Under the pieces are notes generated by a model that was not told the origin of the DNA, searched no databases, and worked only from the letters and a program-made list of their open reading frames with translations. The translations under genes were made by a program, and so were the position numbers. This document shows positions 10,001 through 17,473 of a DNA stretch of 64,000 nt, piece after piece. How positions within the stretch are numbered: the first letter of the stretch is position 1; each line of letters begins with the position of its first letter. The DNA comes from Oscillatoria sp. FACHB-1407 (GTDB lineage Bacteria > Cyanobacteriota > Cyanobacteriia > Elainellales > Elainellaceae): the NCBI RefSeq assembly GCF_014697545.1, contig NZ_JACJSA010000014.1, positions 62,001-126,000 on the forward strand, written 5' to 3'.

Positions 10001-10698
10001 CGAGCAACTGTAGAGAGGAGGCGGTAACTCTGCTGCACTTCGCGTTCGCGCTGTTGTAACTCTTCATTGGTTTTTGCTAGTTCTGCTACTCGCGCCTGTT
10101 CTGCTTGCAGAAGGGTTTGCTGAGTGCGATCGCGTTGAATGGCACTACCAATACAGTCGGCAACGATCTTTAACATTGCCAATACCGTGTCACTGTGCTG
10201 TTTCGCTTCGCGGCAATCATCCAGCCCCAGTACCCCCCACCACTGTCCCTCTACGAAGATTGGGATAACGTGCGTTGATTTAACCCCGATGGCTATCTGG
10301 GTTTTGCGAAAGGGTTCTGGGGCTGTTTCAATTAAATAACTGATGGCTTGCCCCTGATGCAGTCGTTCATAGAGTGCGGGGATCTCCTCATAACTACCTT
10401 GAGCTGCCTCTGGGTTGCGATACTGCGGCACTACCCCTGGAGAATTCCACTCATACTCTAATGTTTGCCAGCGAGGAAATGCTGAATCAGAGGGCGGATC
10501 AACAGTCTCGATAAGATTGACGCGATCGGCATCTAAGCACTCCCCAAGAATTTGCAGGGCTGTATTGATTGCCTGATCAAAGTCTTTGATGGTCGATAGG
10601 GCGTAAGCCACCGTAGTAGTTGCTTTTAAAATATACAAGTGTGATATATCTATGGGGAAATTGTGTAGTTTCTCTCTGGGAGAGCAACACTGGCTCAT
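7087..10698 (-). CDS. sensor histidine kinase with five GAF domains (HisKA_3 type)
   Basis: A soluble 1203-residue kinase without membrane segments. Five GAF modules follow one another at roughly 20-195, 220-400, 425-600, 620-800 and 830-990, separated by near-identical charged helices (motifs such as AAQERAAELAKANDAL) that look like coiled-coil signalling linkers. The HisKA_3 dimerisation box near residue 1000 reads EERNRMAREIHDTIAQGL with the phospho-accepting His, and the C-terminal HATPase has the N box (LRIAQEAAHNTLKHA) and G box (DNGRGFD, GYGLISMQER). GAF domains bind small molecules, nucleotides or bilins; no bilin-binding Cys motif is obvious. It phosphorylates the adjacent regulator at 6444. 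Confidence 0.95.
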   Translation of the reverse strand: MSQCCSPREKLHNFPIDISHLYILKATTTVAYALSTIKDFDQAINTALQILGECLDADRVNLIETVDPPSDSAFPRWQTLEYEWNSPGVVPQYRNPEAAQGSYEEIPALYERLHQGQAISYLIETAPEPFRKTQIAIGVKSTHVIPIFVEGQWWGVLGLDDCREAKQHSDTVLAMLKIVADCIGSAIQRDRTQQTLLQAEQARVAELAKTNEELQQREREVQQSYRLLSTVARVTRDLLEAEDVEIAVPAALQAVGEVANMSRVQLLIEYQDALTQKLHHTVAYEWVAEGIVPQMNHPDAGTFNNDDFEFMLQDLYAGRSIWHIVKNFPSPVQARFEALGIKSCGTVPILIEGRYIGGVGFDDCATPRQWSQQEIDVLTTAAESIGAALHRKQLVDRLVEERIKAAQDRAIELAKATTALQNTVAALTTRRDLGGFLGEVLHTIAQEFDSPLVEYWAVLGSNSAEVDTWVYNNEMFTLRQGHEHPSRGGIRFLEDYVKTEDFTHRQRMFVFETPMPAYSLALDQIICPKEWYIARGVSRHFNFPLQAGETTVGSISVWLPSDRQISDESLRLGQALSHQTALAIQLTKLAEEAQQVAIAREQEKAAQERAAELAKANDALRRSARNIAQNSNIQDILPLFLREAIAVSGASAGAILRRVGDSEFEFVAILQGDDLIRGERLKTHPFYAAVKQISREDPTGWFTRLATGETLWRLTEDDQAGSLPECRDYHRPHQQRSVWDIPYKIGDRVAGYLGLAFQTEEGPSQVVTETVTALATQVGLALELTQLAEEAKQVAVAKLNEVIAREQEHAAQARVTDLAKANDALKHSLDRLAQDCNLNTFLGHVLNEITTQVQAAVGHIFLLNTDTKTLKLCLEIGDGQLYWQARSDEPALFHSAFPADITPVFQYLCEKRTLASLTAGELSGMAWPGTSEWFEREGFSEAVCLALIVGDQPVGLLGLAFHNKSVLKPEEAELIHALAHQVTLAIQMTHLADQAKQTAVLEERNRMAREIHDTIAQGLTGILIQLQAAEDVDLKDAGDRQAHVAQARHLAQASLAEARRSVQALRPQVLEDTNLAGALTRLMQNLITNTDVQVTCSIQGTLYALPPEVETNLLRIAQEAAHNTLKHAQASQIQMELSYQPNQVRLQMQDNGRGFDCNKCNEQGREGYGLISMQERSQQIGGSLTTASEIGKGTTVTIVVPLM

Positions 10699-11028
10699 TG
10701 TTTTGTGTATCTCTATTAATCCTGTGATAGTTTGCTTAATTCACTCGTTTTACCGATGAATAGCAATTTGACTTGTTTTACACTGTGTCAATTCACTTGA
10801 CTCAATCCACTGGCTTGCAACCTAAAATCTTCTCGATATATTGCAACAAGATATCAGGGCAAATCAAAGGGAAAGTCTGCCTCGATAGGCTTTGGATGGG
10901 GATACACGATTTGAGTTGCAAGGTTGAGTTTTTCAACTCAGTAATAGATTAAGCAATTTTTTTGAGGTAGACAAGAAGTGACGGAGAAAGCAAGCAGGAT
11001 TGTAGCTGAATTTTATAATTTCTACTGA

Positions 11029-11048
11029 TTCCAATAACGTTATTGGAA
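11029..11048. promoter_or_regulatory. perfect 20-bp palindrome, candidate operator
   Basis: The sequence TTCCAATAACGTTATTGGAA is its own complement over all 20 bases, in otherwise AT-rich DNA about 330 bp upstream of the five-GAF kinase start. Dimeric regulators bind sites of this form. No regulator can be named. Confidence 0.45.
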
Positions 11049-11324
11049 ACTTAATCGTAAGTTTGAAGTAGCTACACACTTTGAGGGTAATATCTCAAGT
11101 TTTACCAGAAGCAATCAGGTCACCAAGATAGTACAGAGAAAACACTCACTAAGGCGATCGCATGATGAAATGTGTGATTACCATGCATCAAAATATATCC
11201 TTCCTGACTATCAAAAGAAGTGAATAGATTTGGTGAAATTGTGTTGAACAACCATACTCAAAATAAGAACCAGGATAACACTACCGTTGTCTAAATCATG
11301 CGATATAGAAACTGTCGAGACAGT

Positions 11325-11400
11325 TGGGACAGGAGAGTGTGAGGGCTGCACCCCTGGTCGGAGGTTCTACCCCTGCACTCCGTCCTAACTAACCCCTCGG
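11325..11400. repeat. dispersed repeat (GGCTGC-ACCCCTG type), diverged copy
   Basis: Contains GTGAGGGCTGCACCCCTGGTCGG and TTCTACCCCTGCACTCC, a diverged version of the core found in the 127-bp repeats at 19444 and 31752 and of shorter copies at 38572 and 49203. Confidence 0.65.
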
Positions 11401-11422
11401 ATGCGATAGAGTCACTTCTAAA

Positions 11423-11453
11423 AAAACAGACATCCATAAAAGATGTCTGTTTT
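11423..11453 (-). terminator. hairpin terminator downstream of the 11598 gene
   Basis: Perfect 12-bp stem (AAAACAGACATC and complement) with a seven-base loop. On the minus strand the stem is followed by a run of T, about 145 bp after the stop of the secreted-protein gene at 11598; on the plus strand the T run is shorter. Confidence 0.75.
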
Positions 11454-11597
11454 ATCAGGAGCTGAGATAGGAAATATCTCAAATGGGTTTGGGCAAATTG
11501 CTTTATAGGTATCTATGGAAAGGTTACATCAATCACAGTGTAGTTGTAGCCCTCTATTTATTCCTAATTGCAAGTCTTATTTCCTGAACTCAGTTAT

Positions 11598-11927
11598 CTA
11601 ATTGCCATTTGAGCTGCTCCGTAAGTACTGATTGACTGCACGAACAAAACGTCTATTCTGTAAAGTCTCAGGAGACAAACGATTTTGCTCGATCGCAGCA
11701 CTAACTAAGTCCTCAGCAGTTACATTACCAAGCTTATAGGCACTAATTAATCCACCGTGACTTGGAATTCCCTCATCTTCAAAGTAACCATTCCGTGCGA
11801 GATTAAAAATCTCATCTGGAGTTACTTCATTAGCTTCCTTTAAGCTCATTTCGCTGGCTTGAGCTTCCATTGACAGACCGACTGTCAATACCATTGCAGA
11901 GACTGCGGCAATCAATAGGCGTTTCAT
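11598..11927 (-). CDS. small secreted protein, function unknown
   Basis: 109 residues. A clear signal peptide (Lys-Arg followed by LLIAAVSAMVLTVGLSM, likely cleaved after AQAS near residue 25) precedes an 84-residue acidic, helical mature domain without Cys. AAAGGAG lies seven bases before the ATG. The mature part (NGYFEDEGIPSHGGLISAY, RFVRAVNQYLR) looks like a small periplasmic or extracellular cyanobacterial protein; no enzyme motif is visible. The signal peptide resembles that of the neighbour at 12024, which is on the same strand 96 bp upstream, so both may be co-expressed. Function not recognised. Confidence 0.8.
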   Translation of the reverse strand: MKRLLIAAVSAMVLTVGLSMEAQASEMSLKEANEVTPDEIFNLARNGYFEDEGIPSHGGLISAYKLGNVTAEDLVSAAIEQNRLSPETLQNRRFVRAVNQYLRSSSNGN

Positions 11928-12023
11928 GGTGAAATCTCCTTTATTTCTAGAAAAGCAAACTCAATCTTGAATCTGTGTGGCTATCTCTCTAGCTCGAAGC
12001 AGTAGAGCTTACTATCTTGTGCG

Positions 12024-12494
12024 CTAGTTAATGACACTAGAGATAGGACGAGCCTTTAATGTTGTGTTAGGTCTGATAACTTCGCTGGTATCTACTGTAG
12101 GGTTGCGAAGATCACTGGGATTAGAGTCACCAGAAACCGGGCGAGCCTTCAGGGTTGTGTTAGGTCTGATAACTTCGCTGGTATCTACTGTAGGGTTGCG
12201 AAGGTCACTGGGATTAGAATCGCCAGAAACCGGGCGAGCTTTCAGGGTTGTGTTAGGTCTGATAACTTCGCTGGTATCTACTGTAGGGTTGCGAAGGTCG
12301 CTAGGGTTAGAGTCACCAGAAACTGGGCGGGCTTTCAGGGTTGTGTTAGGTCTGATAACTTCGCTGGTATCTACTGTAGGGTTGCGAAGGTCACTGGGAT
12401 TAGAATCGCCAGATGGAGGAGTTGCAGCGTTAGCCGTTCCAGCGTAGGTACTTAAAACCAGAGCAGACAAGCTAGCAAGCATTAGGCGTTTCAT
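12024..12494 (-). CDS. secreted protein made of four 31-residue repeats
   Basis: 156 residues: signal peptide (MKRLMLASLSALVLSTYAGT, cleavage near ANA at 23) followed by four consecutive 31-residue units (residues 28-151) with the pattern SGDSNPSDLRNPTVDTSEV then IRPNTTLKARPV, and a short tail. The mature chain is hydrophilic, without Cys or aromatic residues, and is probably unstructured. AAAGGAG precedes the ATG. An open frame on the opposite strand across the same DNA is a by-product of the repeats. No family recognised; a surface or matrix role is a guess. Confidence 0.8.
   Translation of the reverse strand: MKRLMLASLSALVLSTYAGTANAATPPSGDSNPSDLRNPTVDTSEVIRPNTTLKARPVSGDSNPSDLRNPTVDTSEVIRPNTTLKARPVSGDSNPSDLRNPTVDTSEVIRPNTTLKARPVSGDSNPSDLRNPTVDTSEVIRPNTTLKARPISSVIN
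12042..12413 (-). repeat. four tandem 93-bp coding repeats
   Basis: Four units of exactly 93 bp, differing by a few mostly silent bases, encode the repeats of the secreted protein. Near identity suggests recent expansion or gene conversion; copy number may vary between strains. Confidence 0.92.
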
Positions 12495-12519
12495 TGTGGA
12501 TCTCCTTTCAATTATTTTG

Positions 12520-12585
12520 GATTGTTTGAGCCGGACTGTTTGAAGAGATTCAATTTAGAGTTGAATTGTTTTAGTCCGAACAATC
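12520..12585 (-). promoter_or_regulatory. nested inverted repeat in the 5' leader of the repeat-protein gene
   Basis: Outer arms GATTGTT+CGGACT (12520-12537, with a five-base bulge TGAGC) pair with AGTCCGAACAATC (12573-12585), and an inner ATTCAA/TTGAAT stem (12548-12553, 12561-12566) has a seven-base loop. It lies 26-91 bases upstream of the start at 12494, so it could be a leader structure or an operator. Confidence 0.5.
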
Positions 12586-12988
12586 TTGTTATTTATAAGT
12601 TAGCAAGCCATTGTTTAAATGTCAACTGTTTGAGTAAAAACTTTTGCAGGTCAAACTAATGACCTCGGTTTGGGCTTGGTAGACTTAAGCTGATCAGTAT
12701 CAGCCATAAGCAGTAGTCCCGATCTAGGAGATGTTGGCAAAGCCTTCATGAGGGTACTCATACCAGTTCTCGAAATTACTGCTACAAATCACACCCCACC
12801 TGGAGGACAAATTTCAACTTCATCAGCCTTTCTCATGCCTGCTGAGTATCTCCGAGAGAGATAGAATCACAAAGGTGATTGAGGTAGCTGAGTTACACCA
12901 ATTCCCACACGTAGAACGACTGATGAGGTAGGGGCGGTGCGTGAACCACTCTTACTGATGCATAGAGGCGTAGCCCGAATTTATAGAA
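12586..12988. other. intergenic region between divergent genes
   Basis: About 400 bp between the secreted-protein gene and the FAD oxidoreductase. A 38-codon frame at 12748-12864 lacks a ribosome-binding site and family features. No repeat or hairpin of note. Confidence 0.4.
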
Positions 12989-14563
12989 ATGGTATTAGCG
13001 GTGATGCGGATGATGGAAACCGTAGATGTAGTCGTGGTTGGCAGTGGTATCGGTGGGCTTTGTTGTGCCGCTTTACTGGCTCGATACGGCTTTCAGGTCG
13101 TTGTCTGTGAGAGCCATACGATTCCCGGTGGAGCAGCCCATACCTTTGAGCGGCAAGGGTTTCACTTTGACTCTGGTCCCTCGCTCTATTCAGGGCTATC
13201 TTATAGCCCCTCTGCTAACCCACTCCGCCAAGTCTTAGATGCGATCGCTGAAGATGTTTCCTGGCTGACGTATGACGCCTGGGGTTGTTTTTTGCCCGAA
13301 GGATACTTTCGGGCTGTGGTCGGGGCAGAGCCCTTTAACCAAATTCTGCAACAATGGCGGGGATCAACGGCAGTCGCAGAGTGGCAACGGTTGCAACAGG
13401 TGATGGCTCCTCTAAAAGCTGCCTCTACTGCCATTCCTCCCATTGCGGTGCGATCGGACTGGGGTATCTTCAACACTCTGTCCCCTTTTCTGCTAAATGC
13501 CTTCAAGCAGACTGGAAGTATCTTTCAATTAACGGGACCCTTTTCCAATCTGCTAGAGGGAGTGGTTCACGATCCATTCATTCGCAACTGGATGGATCTG
13601 TTGTGCTTCTTGCTTTCCGGCTTACCCGCTAACGGAACGCTAGCCGCTGAGATGGCTTTCATGTTTGCCGACTGGTATCGTCCCGATGTTGTGTTGGACT
13701 ATCCCAAGGGAGGCGGAGCGGCATTGGTCAATGCGCTCGTCAGGGGATTGCAACGCTATGGCGGGCAACTGCGCTTGAACGCAACGGTGCAGCAGATTTT
13801 GATCGAGCGTCAGCGGACAGTGGGTGTGCAGTTGAAGACGGGAGAGCAGATTCGGGCGCGTCATGCGGTTGTCTCGAATGCATCTGGTTGGGATACACTC
13901 AAGCTGATCCCAGAGGAGATTCGCTCAGTCGCTCTGCAAAAACGGCAAAATCTCCCGGCTTGCCCCAGCTTCATGCATCTCCATTTGGGGATCGATGCCA
14001 CAGGACTGCCCTCCGATTTGGAGTGTCACTATCTGATTGTCAACGATTGGGAGTGTGGGGTGGATGCACCTCAAAACGTGGTTGTTGTGTCCATTCCATC
14101 GGTACTAGACCCTGACCTCGCACCCCCCGGTAAGCATTCTATCCACGCCTACACTCCAGCCACAGAACCCTATGAGTTGTGGGCTGGACTCAATCGCAAC
14201 AGCGATCGCTATCACCAGTTGAAGCAAGAACGGGCTGAGGTGCTCTGGAAGGCGTTAGAGCGGATCATTCCTGATATTCGCGATCGCTGTGAGGTGACGT
14301 TAGTGGGAACGCCGCTGACCCATGAACGCTTTTTGCGTCGAGATCGGGGGAGTTATGGACCCGCGATCGCCGCAGGCGAGGGGTTGTTTCCTGGCTGTAA
14401 AACCCCCCTCAAAAACTTACTGTGTTGTGGCGATTCCACCTTTCCAGGTATTGGGGTTCCCGCTGTGGCTGCCAGTGGCATGATTGCAGCCAATACCCTG
14501 GCTTCCGTCTCTCAGCACCGTGAGTTAATCCATGATGTCATGGTCAGCAAGCAACAGCATTAG
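12989..14563 (+). CDS. FAD-dependent oxidoreductase, phytoene desaturase/CrtI-like
   Basis: 524 residues. Near the N-terminus is the dinucleotide-binding motif VVVVGSGIGGLCCAALLARYG followed by the acidic position in VVVCESHTIPGGAA, as in CrtI, carotenoid isomerase CrtH and retinol saturase. The C-terminus has the second FAD motif of this superfamily (LLCCGDSTFPGIGVPAVAASG). Such enzymes desaturate or isomerise carotenoids or related polyenes; this subgroup, also found in plants, has no secure substrate, so no symbol is given. The true start may be one of the internal ATGs at 13004-13013, since the motif usually begins nearer the N-terminus and no clear ribosome-binding site marks the first ATG. 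Monocistronic. Confidence 0.88.
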   Translation: MVLAVMRMMETVDVVVVGSGIGGLCCAALLARYGFQVVVCESHTIPGGAAHTFERQGFHFDSGPSLYSGLSYSPSANPLRQVLDAIAEDVSWLTYDAWGCFLPEGYFRAVVGAEPFNQILQQWRGSTAVAEWQRLQQVMAPLKAASTAIPPIAVRSDWGIFNTLSPFLLNAFKQTGSIFQLTGPFSNLLEGVVHDPFIRNWMDLLCFLLSGLPANGTLAAEMAFMFADWYRPDVVLDYPKGGGAALVNALVRGLQRYGGQLRLNATVQQILIERQRTVGVQLKTGEQIRARHAVVSNASGWDTLKLIPEEIRSVALQKRQNLPACPSFMHLHLGIDATGLPSDLECHYLIVNDWECGVDAPQNVVVVSIPSVLDPDLAPPGKHSIHAYTPATEPYELWAGLNRNSDRYHQLKQERAEVLWKALERIIPDIRDRCEVTLVGTPLTHERFLRRDRGSYGPAIAAGEGLFPGCKTPLKNLLCCGDSTFPGIGVPAVAASGMIAANTLASVSQHRELIHDVMVSKQQH

Positions 14564-14571
14564 GAGAACGT

Positions 14572-14713
14572 CAATGCGGTTTAAGAGCCTGGCGAATGAA
14601 TTCGCGGCTATCCCGGCAAAGTCCGCCGACGCGGACTCCGGAAGATGCAGGATTTTACGAACCGATGCAGGTCGGTTTTGCTCCGATAGCGGCGGATTTA
14701 TCGCAAAATCCTG
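14572..14713 (+). repeat. dispersed repeat A (GCGAATGAATTCGCGGCTAT type)
   Basis: Begins right after the oxidoreductase stop. Shares with 49252-49400 the ordered blocks AACGTCAAT, CCTGGCGAAT, CGGCTAT, AAGTCCGCC-GCG, and GAACCGA-GCAGGTC-GTTTTGCTC in the same orientation. Non-coding. Confidence 0.75.
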
Positions 14714-14725
14714 ATCCCGAATTCA

Positions 14726-14836
14726 CGTTACACCAATTTGAATTGGCTTCGCTGCACATGATTCCGTAAGGGCGTTTCGCGAAACGCCCCTACCCAGTGA
14801 TCTGCCACAATCAAACATTAAATCGGTATTAGGATA
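14726..14836. repeat. dispersed repeat B (ACCAATTTGAATTG ... AAATCGGTATTAGG)
   Basis: Ends resemble an imperfect inverted pair (CCAATTTGAATT and AAATCGGTATTAG). It carries the perfect palindrome GGGCGTTTCGCGAAACGCCC at 14770-14789. Other copies: 42448-42557 and 48968-49117. Confidence 0.7.
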
Positions 14837-16534
14837 CTATGACAGGCGGTAAACTCGTGCTTCAAAGGGTTGGAGGGTTATCTTTTGCAACTCTTTTGTG
14901 GCGTCAACGGGGTAGTTTGCAATCAGCAACACTGGGTCAGTGGTGGATAGGTGATCGGGTAGAACAAACACGGGGTTAGTCTTAGTAAAGTTGAGAATAA
15001 CGAGCAGGCGATCGCGGTCTAGCGTTCGAGTGAAGGCATAGATCGCTGGGTCATCATCGAGGATAAGATGGTATTTACCGTAAATGATGACCGGGTTCGT
15101 TTTGCGGAGTCGGATTAGCTCCTGATAATAGGCAAAGATGGAATTTGAGTCGGCGCGATCGCGTTCCACATTGATCGTCGTGTAGTTTGGGTTGACTTGA
15201 ATCCAGGGCGTGCCACTGGTGAAACCAGCCTGTTCGCTGGCATTCCATTGCAGCGGTGTCCGAGCGTTGTCACGGCTTTTGGCATGAATAATCTGCATAA
15301 CTGCTTCTGGGTTGCCATGGTTTTCCTCGACAAACTCTCGATAAAAATTGCGTGTTTCAACATCCCGGTAGTCCTCAATGGATGGAAATTTAACATTGGT
15401 CATGCCAATCTCTTCACCCTGATAGATGTAGGGGGTGCCCTGTAGCATATGCAGGAAGGTGGCAAGCAACTTGGCAGACTCAACGCGATATTGACCATCA
15501 TCCCCAAAGCGAGAGACAGCCCGTGGCATGTCGTGATTAGACAGGTACTGGCTATTCCAACCTTTGTCAGCCAAATCGTTTTGCCACTGCGTCATGATGC
15601 GCTTCAGGTCACGCAGTTGCCAGGGCCAGATGCTGCGCCGAGATAAAGCTGCACTTGGATCTTCATCAATATTCATGTGTTCAAATTGAAACACCATATT
15701 GAGATGTCCTGTTTCTGCGTGGGTGATCGCAATGCCATGCTCAGTTGTTACCATTGGCATTTCACCCACCGTAACGATGTCGTACTTGGACAGCACTTCT
15801 CGCTTCATTTCTGCGAGAAATTCTCGTAGACGTGGGCCGTTAATAAAATACTGTCCGCCGTACTGGTAGCGATCGCCAGTTACTGTTGGCGCATCGGGTA
15901 AGTCGGGTGCTTTTGAGATCATGTTGATGACATCCATGCGGAAGCCATCAATGCCCTTATCTAACCACCAACGCATCATGGCGTAGATATCAGCCCGGAG
16001 CTTGGGGTTTTCCCAATTCAGATCCACTTGTTTCTTTGTAAATAGGTGCAGATAGTACTCATCGGTGGCTTCATCGTACTGCCAGGCAGAGCCACCAAAG
16101 AGCGATGCCCAGTTATTCGGTTCACGACCATCTTTGCGCGATCGCCAGATGTAGTAATCCCGATACGGATTGTCTTTCGATTTACGGGATTCGACAAACC
16201 AGGGATGCTCATCTGAGGTATGGTTGACCACTAAGTCCATGATCAGCTTAATCCCACGCTGATGCATCTGCGCCAGTAGCTCTTCCCAATCAGCAAGTGT
16301 GCCAAACTCAGGCATGATGTCTTGATAGTCGCTGATATCATAGCCATTGTCGTCATTGGGCGATCGGTAAACAGGACACAACCAGATAACATCAACGCCC
16401 AAATCGGTTAAATAATCCAGTTTTTGAATGATTCCCCGTAAGTCACCAATGCCATCGCCATTACTGTCATAGAAGCTACGGGGATAGATTTGATAAACAA
16501 CGCTCTCTTTCCACCATGTCTTCTGAATTTGCAT
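14837..16534 (-). CDS. GH13 alpha-glucosidase / oligo-1,6-glucosidase
   Basis: 565 residues from the ATG at 16534, chosen because GGAGGAAG stands eight bases before it and family members begin just before WWKESVVYQIYPRSFYDS; a longer frame starts 20 codons earlier. All four GH13 conserved regions are visible: DLVVNHTSDEH, GFRMDVINM with nucleophile Asp201, TVGEMP with acid/base Glu258, and LSNHDMPR with Asp335. No signal peptide, so cytosolic. The enzyme hydrolyses alpha-1,6 or alpha-1,4 linked small glucosides, or trehalose-type sugars; exact specificity is unresolved. A C-terminal beta domain (from about 475) is complete. Stands alone between repeats. Confidence 0.93.
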   Translation of the reverse strand: MQIQKTWWKESVVYQIYPRSFYDSNGDGIGDLRGIIQKLDYLTDLGVDVIWLCPVYRSPNDDNGYDISDYQDIMPEFGTLADWEELLAQMHQRGIKLIMDLVVNHTSDEHPWFVESRKSKDNPYRDYYIWRSRKDGREPNNWASLFGGSAWQYDEATDEYYLHLFTKKQVDLNWENPKLRADIYAMMRWWLDKGIDGFRMDVINMISKAPDLPDAPTVTGDRYQYGGQYFINGPRLREFLAEMKREVLSKYDIVTVGEMPMVTTEHGIAITHAETGHLNMVFQFEHMNIDEDPSAALSRRSIWPWQLRDLKRIMTQWQNDLADKGWNSQYLSNHDMPRAVSRFGDDGQYRVESAKLLATFLHMLQGTPYIYQGEEIGMTNVKFPSIEDYRDVETRNFYREFVEENHGNPEAVMQIIHAKSRDNARTPLQWNASEQAGFTSGTPWIQVNPNYTTINVERDRADSNSIFAYYQELIRLRKTNPVIIYGKYHLILDDDPAIYAFTRTLDRDRLLVILNFTKTNPVFVLPDHLSTTDPVLLIANYPVDATKELQKITLQPFEARVYRLS

Positions 16535-16756
16535 ATCATTAACTTCCTCCTGATGTGACAAAGATGACATTTGCGGTGATTCCAGTGAACTCATTTTTAT
16601 CTTTGCCTATTTGAAAATAGGGTTGATCCAGCGAATCAACCTCACAAATCAAGATCGTATCCATGAACAGTGAATTCAGTCTCTATCTCTAGAGGATGTC
16701 TACACAGCGAGAAATTCAGTACTTTTTAAGTTGTTTTACCGTTGTGAAAAAACAGA

Positions 16757-16866
16757 AATTTTATAGCTTTGGTCAGAAGGCTTAAGGCATGGCAATGGCT
16801 CAAACCCTGATGCTGGGAAAGCTTCCTGACTCGTCTCCGCCCCATCGAATTGGCTATGGCTATAAT
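16757..16866 (-). repeat. dispersed repeat C, reverse copy
   Basis: Read on the minus strand it gives AATTCGATGGGGCG, GAGTCAGGAAGC, GTTTGAGCCATTGCC, CCTTAAGCCTTCTGACCAAAGCTAT, in the same order as the forward copies at 20535-20647 and 58322-58424. Confidence 0.85.
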
Positions 16867-16891
16867 TCTCAAAAACTGACGACCGCTGTAC

Positions 16892-16911
16892 GGGCGTTTC
16901 GCGAAACGCCC
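16892..16911. repeat. 20-bp palindrome GGGCGTTTCGCGAAACGCCC
   Basis: Identical over 20 bases to 14770-14789, flanked by different sequence. Related palindromes lie at 30305-30326 and, diverged, near 49149. Confidence 0.8.
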
Positions 16912-17026
16912 CTCCGAAATTCATAGATAGATCAGCAACACCCATGGCACGATAGAGACACGAAACCAATGCTCAATCATTTCTCAAATCAGCTATGTTG
17001 ACTCGTTAGACTGAGATCCGCTTTAG

Positions 17027-17410
17027 ATGAAACCTGAGTATGTTCTGGATGGTCGCCGAACCACCACACTGGAAACCTTTTATGCTGAGGTTGGTCAAGT
17101 TTTATTGAATGGACAGCCCTGGGGCGAGAATCTGGATGCTCTCCATGATGTTTTGAGGGGTGACTATGGGCATCTACCTGAAACATTTCGGCTCGTTTGG
17201 CAACATACTCAGGTCGCTCAAACAGCGTTAGGGTATCCTCACACGATCGCTCAACTGACTCAGCGATTACGAGATTGCCATCCTACAGTTCTGATTAAAA
17301 CAGCTTGGGCACTGCGGACAGCCCTGCGAGGGCAAGGACCAACCGTTTACGACTGGCTCGTCGCATTAATCCGCGAACATCCAAACGTGGAACTGGTTTT
17401 GATTGAGTGA
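17027..17410 (+). CDS. barstar-family protein
   Basis: 127 residues. Matches the ribonuclease inhibitor barstar: an N-terminal strand VLDGRRTTTLETFYAEV, the signature WGENLDALHDVLRGD with the Asp and acidic residues that plug the RNase active site in barstar, a LVWQHTQ strand, and the C-terminal strand VELVLIE. An extra 30 residues separate the third and fourth elements. Barstars neutralise barnase-type ribonucleases, often as the antitoxin or immunity half of a pair, yet no RNase gene adjoins; the next gene is a convergent amidohydrolase. It may be an orphan immunity gene or act on a distant RNase. Confidence 0.82.
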   Translation: MKPEYVLDGRRTTTLETFYAEVGQVLLNGQPWGENLDALHDVLRGDYGHLPETFRLVWQHTQVAQTALGYPHTIAQLTQRLRDCHPTVLIKTAWALRTALRGQGPTVYDWLVALIREHPNVELVLIE

Positions 17411-17473
17411 GGTGTTCCCGAAATACTTAAAGATCGATGAGTGGGGGCGATCGCTATTTCAACGGTTTCACCT

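Larger units (their letters stand above)
10699..11597. other. long intergenic region with repeat, palindrome and terminator
   Basis: 899 bp without a supported gene. It holds the kinase promoter region, a perfect 20-bp palindrome (11029-11048), a dispersed C/G-rich repeat (about 11325-11400) and a strong hairpin (11423-11453), each listed separately. Confidence 0.6.
16535..17026. other. intergenic region with two repeats
   Basis: Gap between divergent genes. It contains dispersed repeat C (16757-16866) and the palindrome GGGCGTTTCGCGAAACGCCC (16892-16911). An open frame at 16736-16969 runs through these repeats and is not a gene. Confidence 0.55.

Noticed and set aside
12042-12413. Tandem repeats considered as a CRISPR array
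   Set aside because: Units are 93 bp with no repeat/spacer structure and are translated; no cas genes nearby.
12031-12447. 138-residue plus-strand open frame with perfect internal repeats
   Set aside because: It mirrors the tandem repeats of the minus-strand secreted protein, which has a signal peptide and ribosome-binding site; the plus frame has neither.
16736-16969. 77-residue minus-strand frame
   Set aside because: Runs through dispersed repeat C and a palindrome; not coding.
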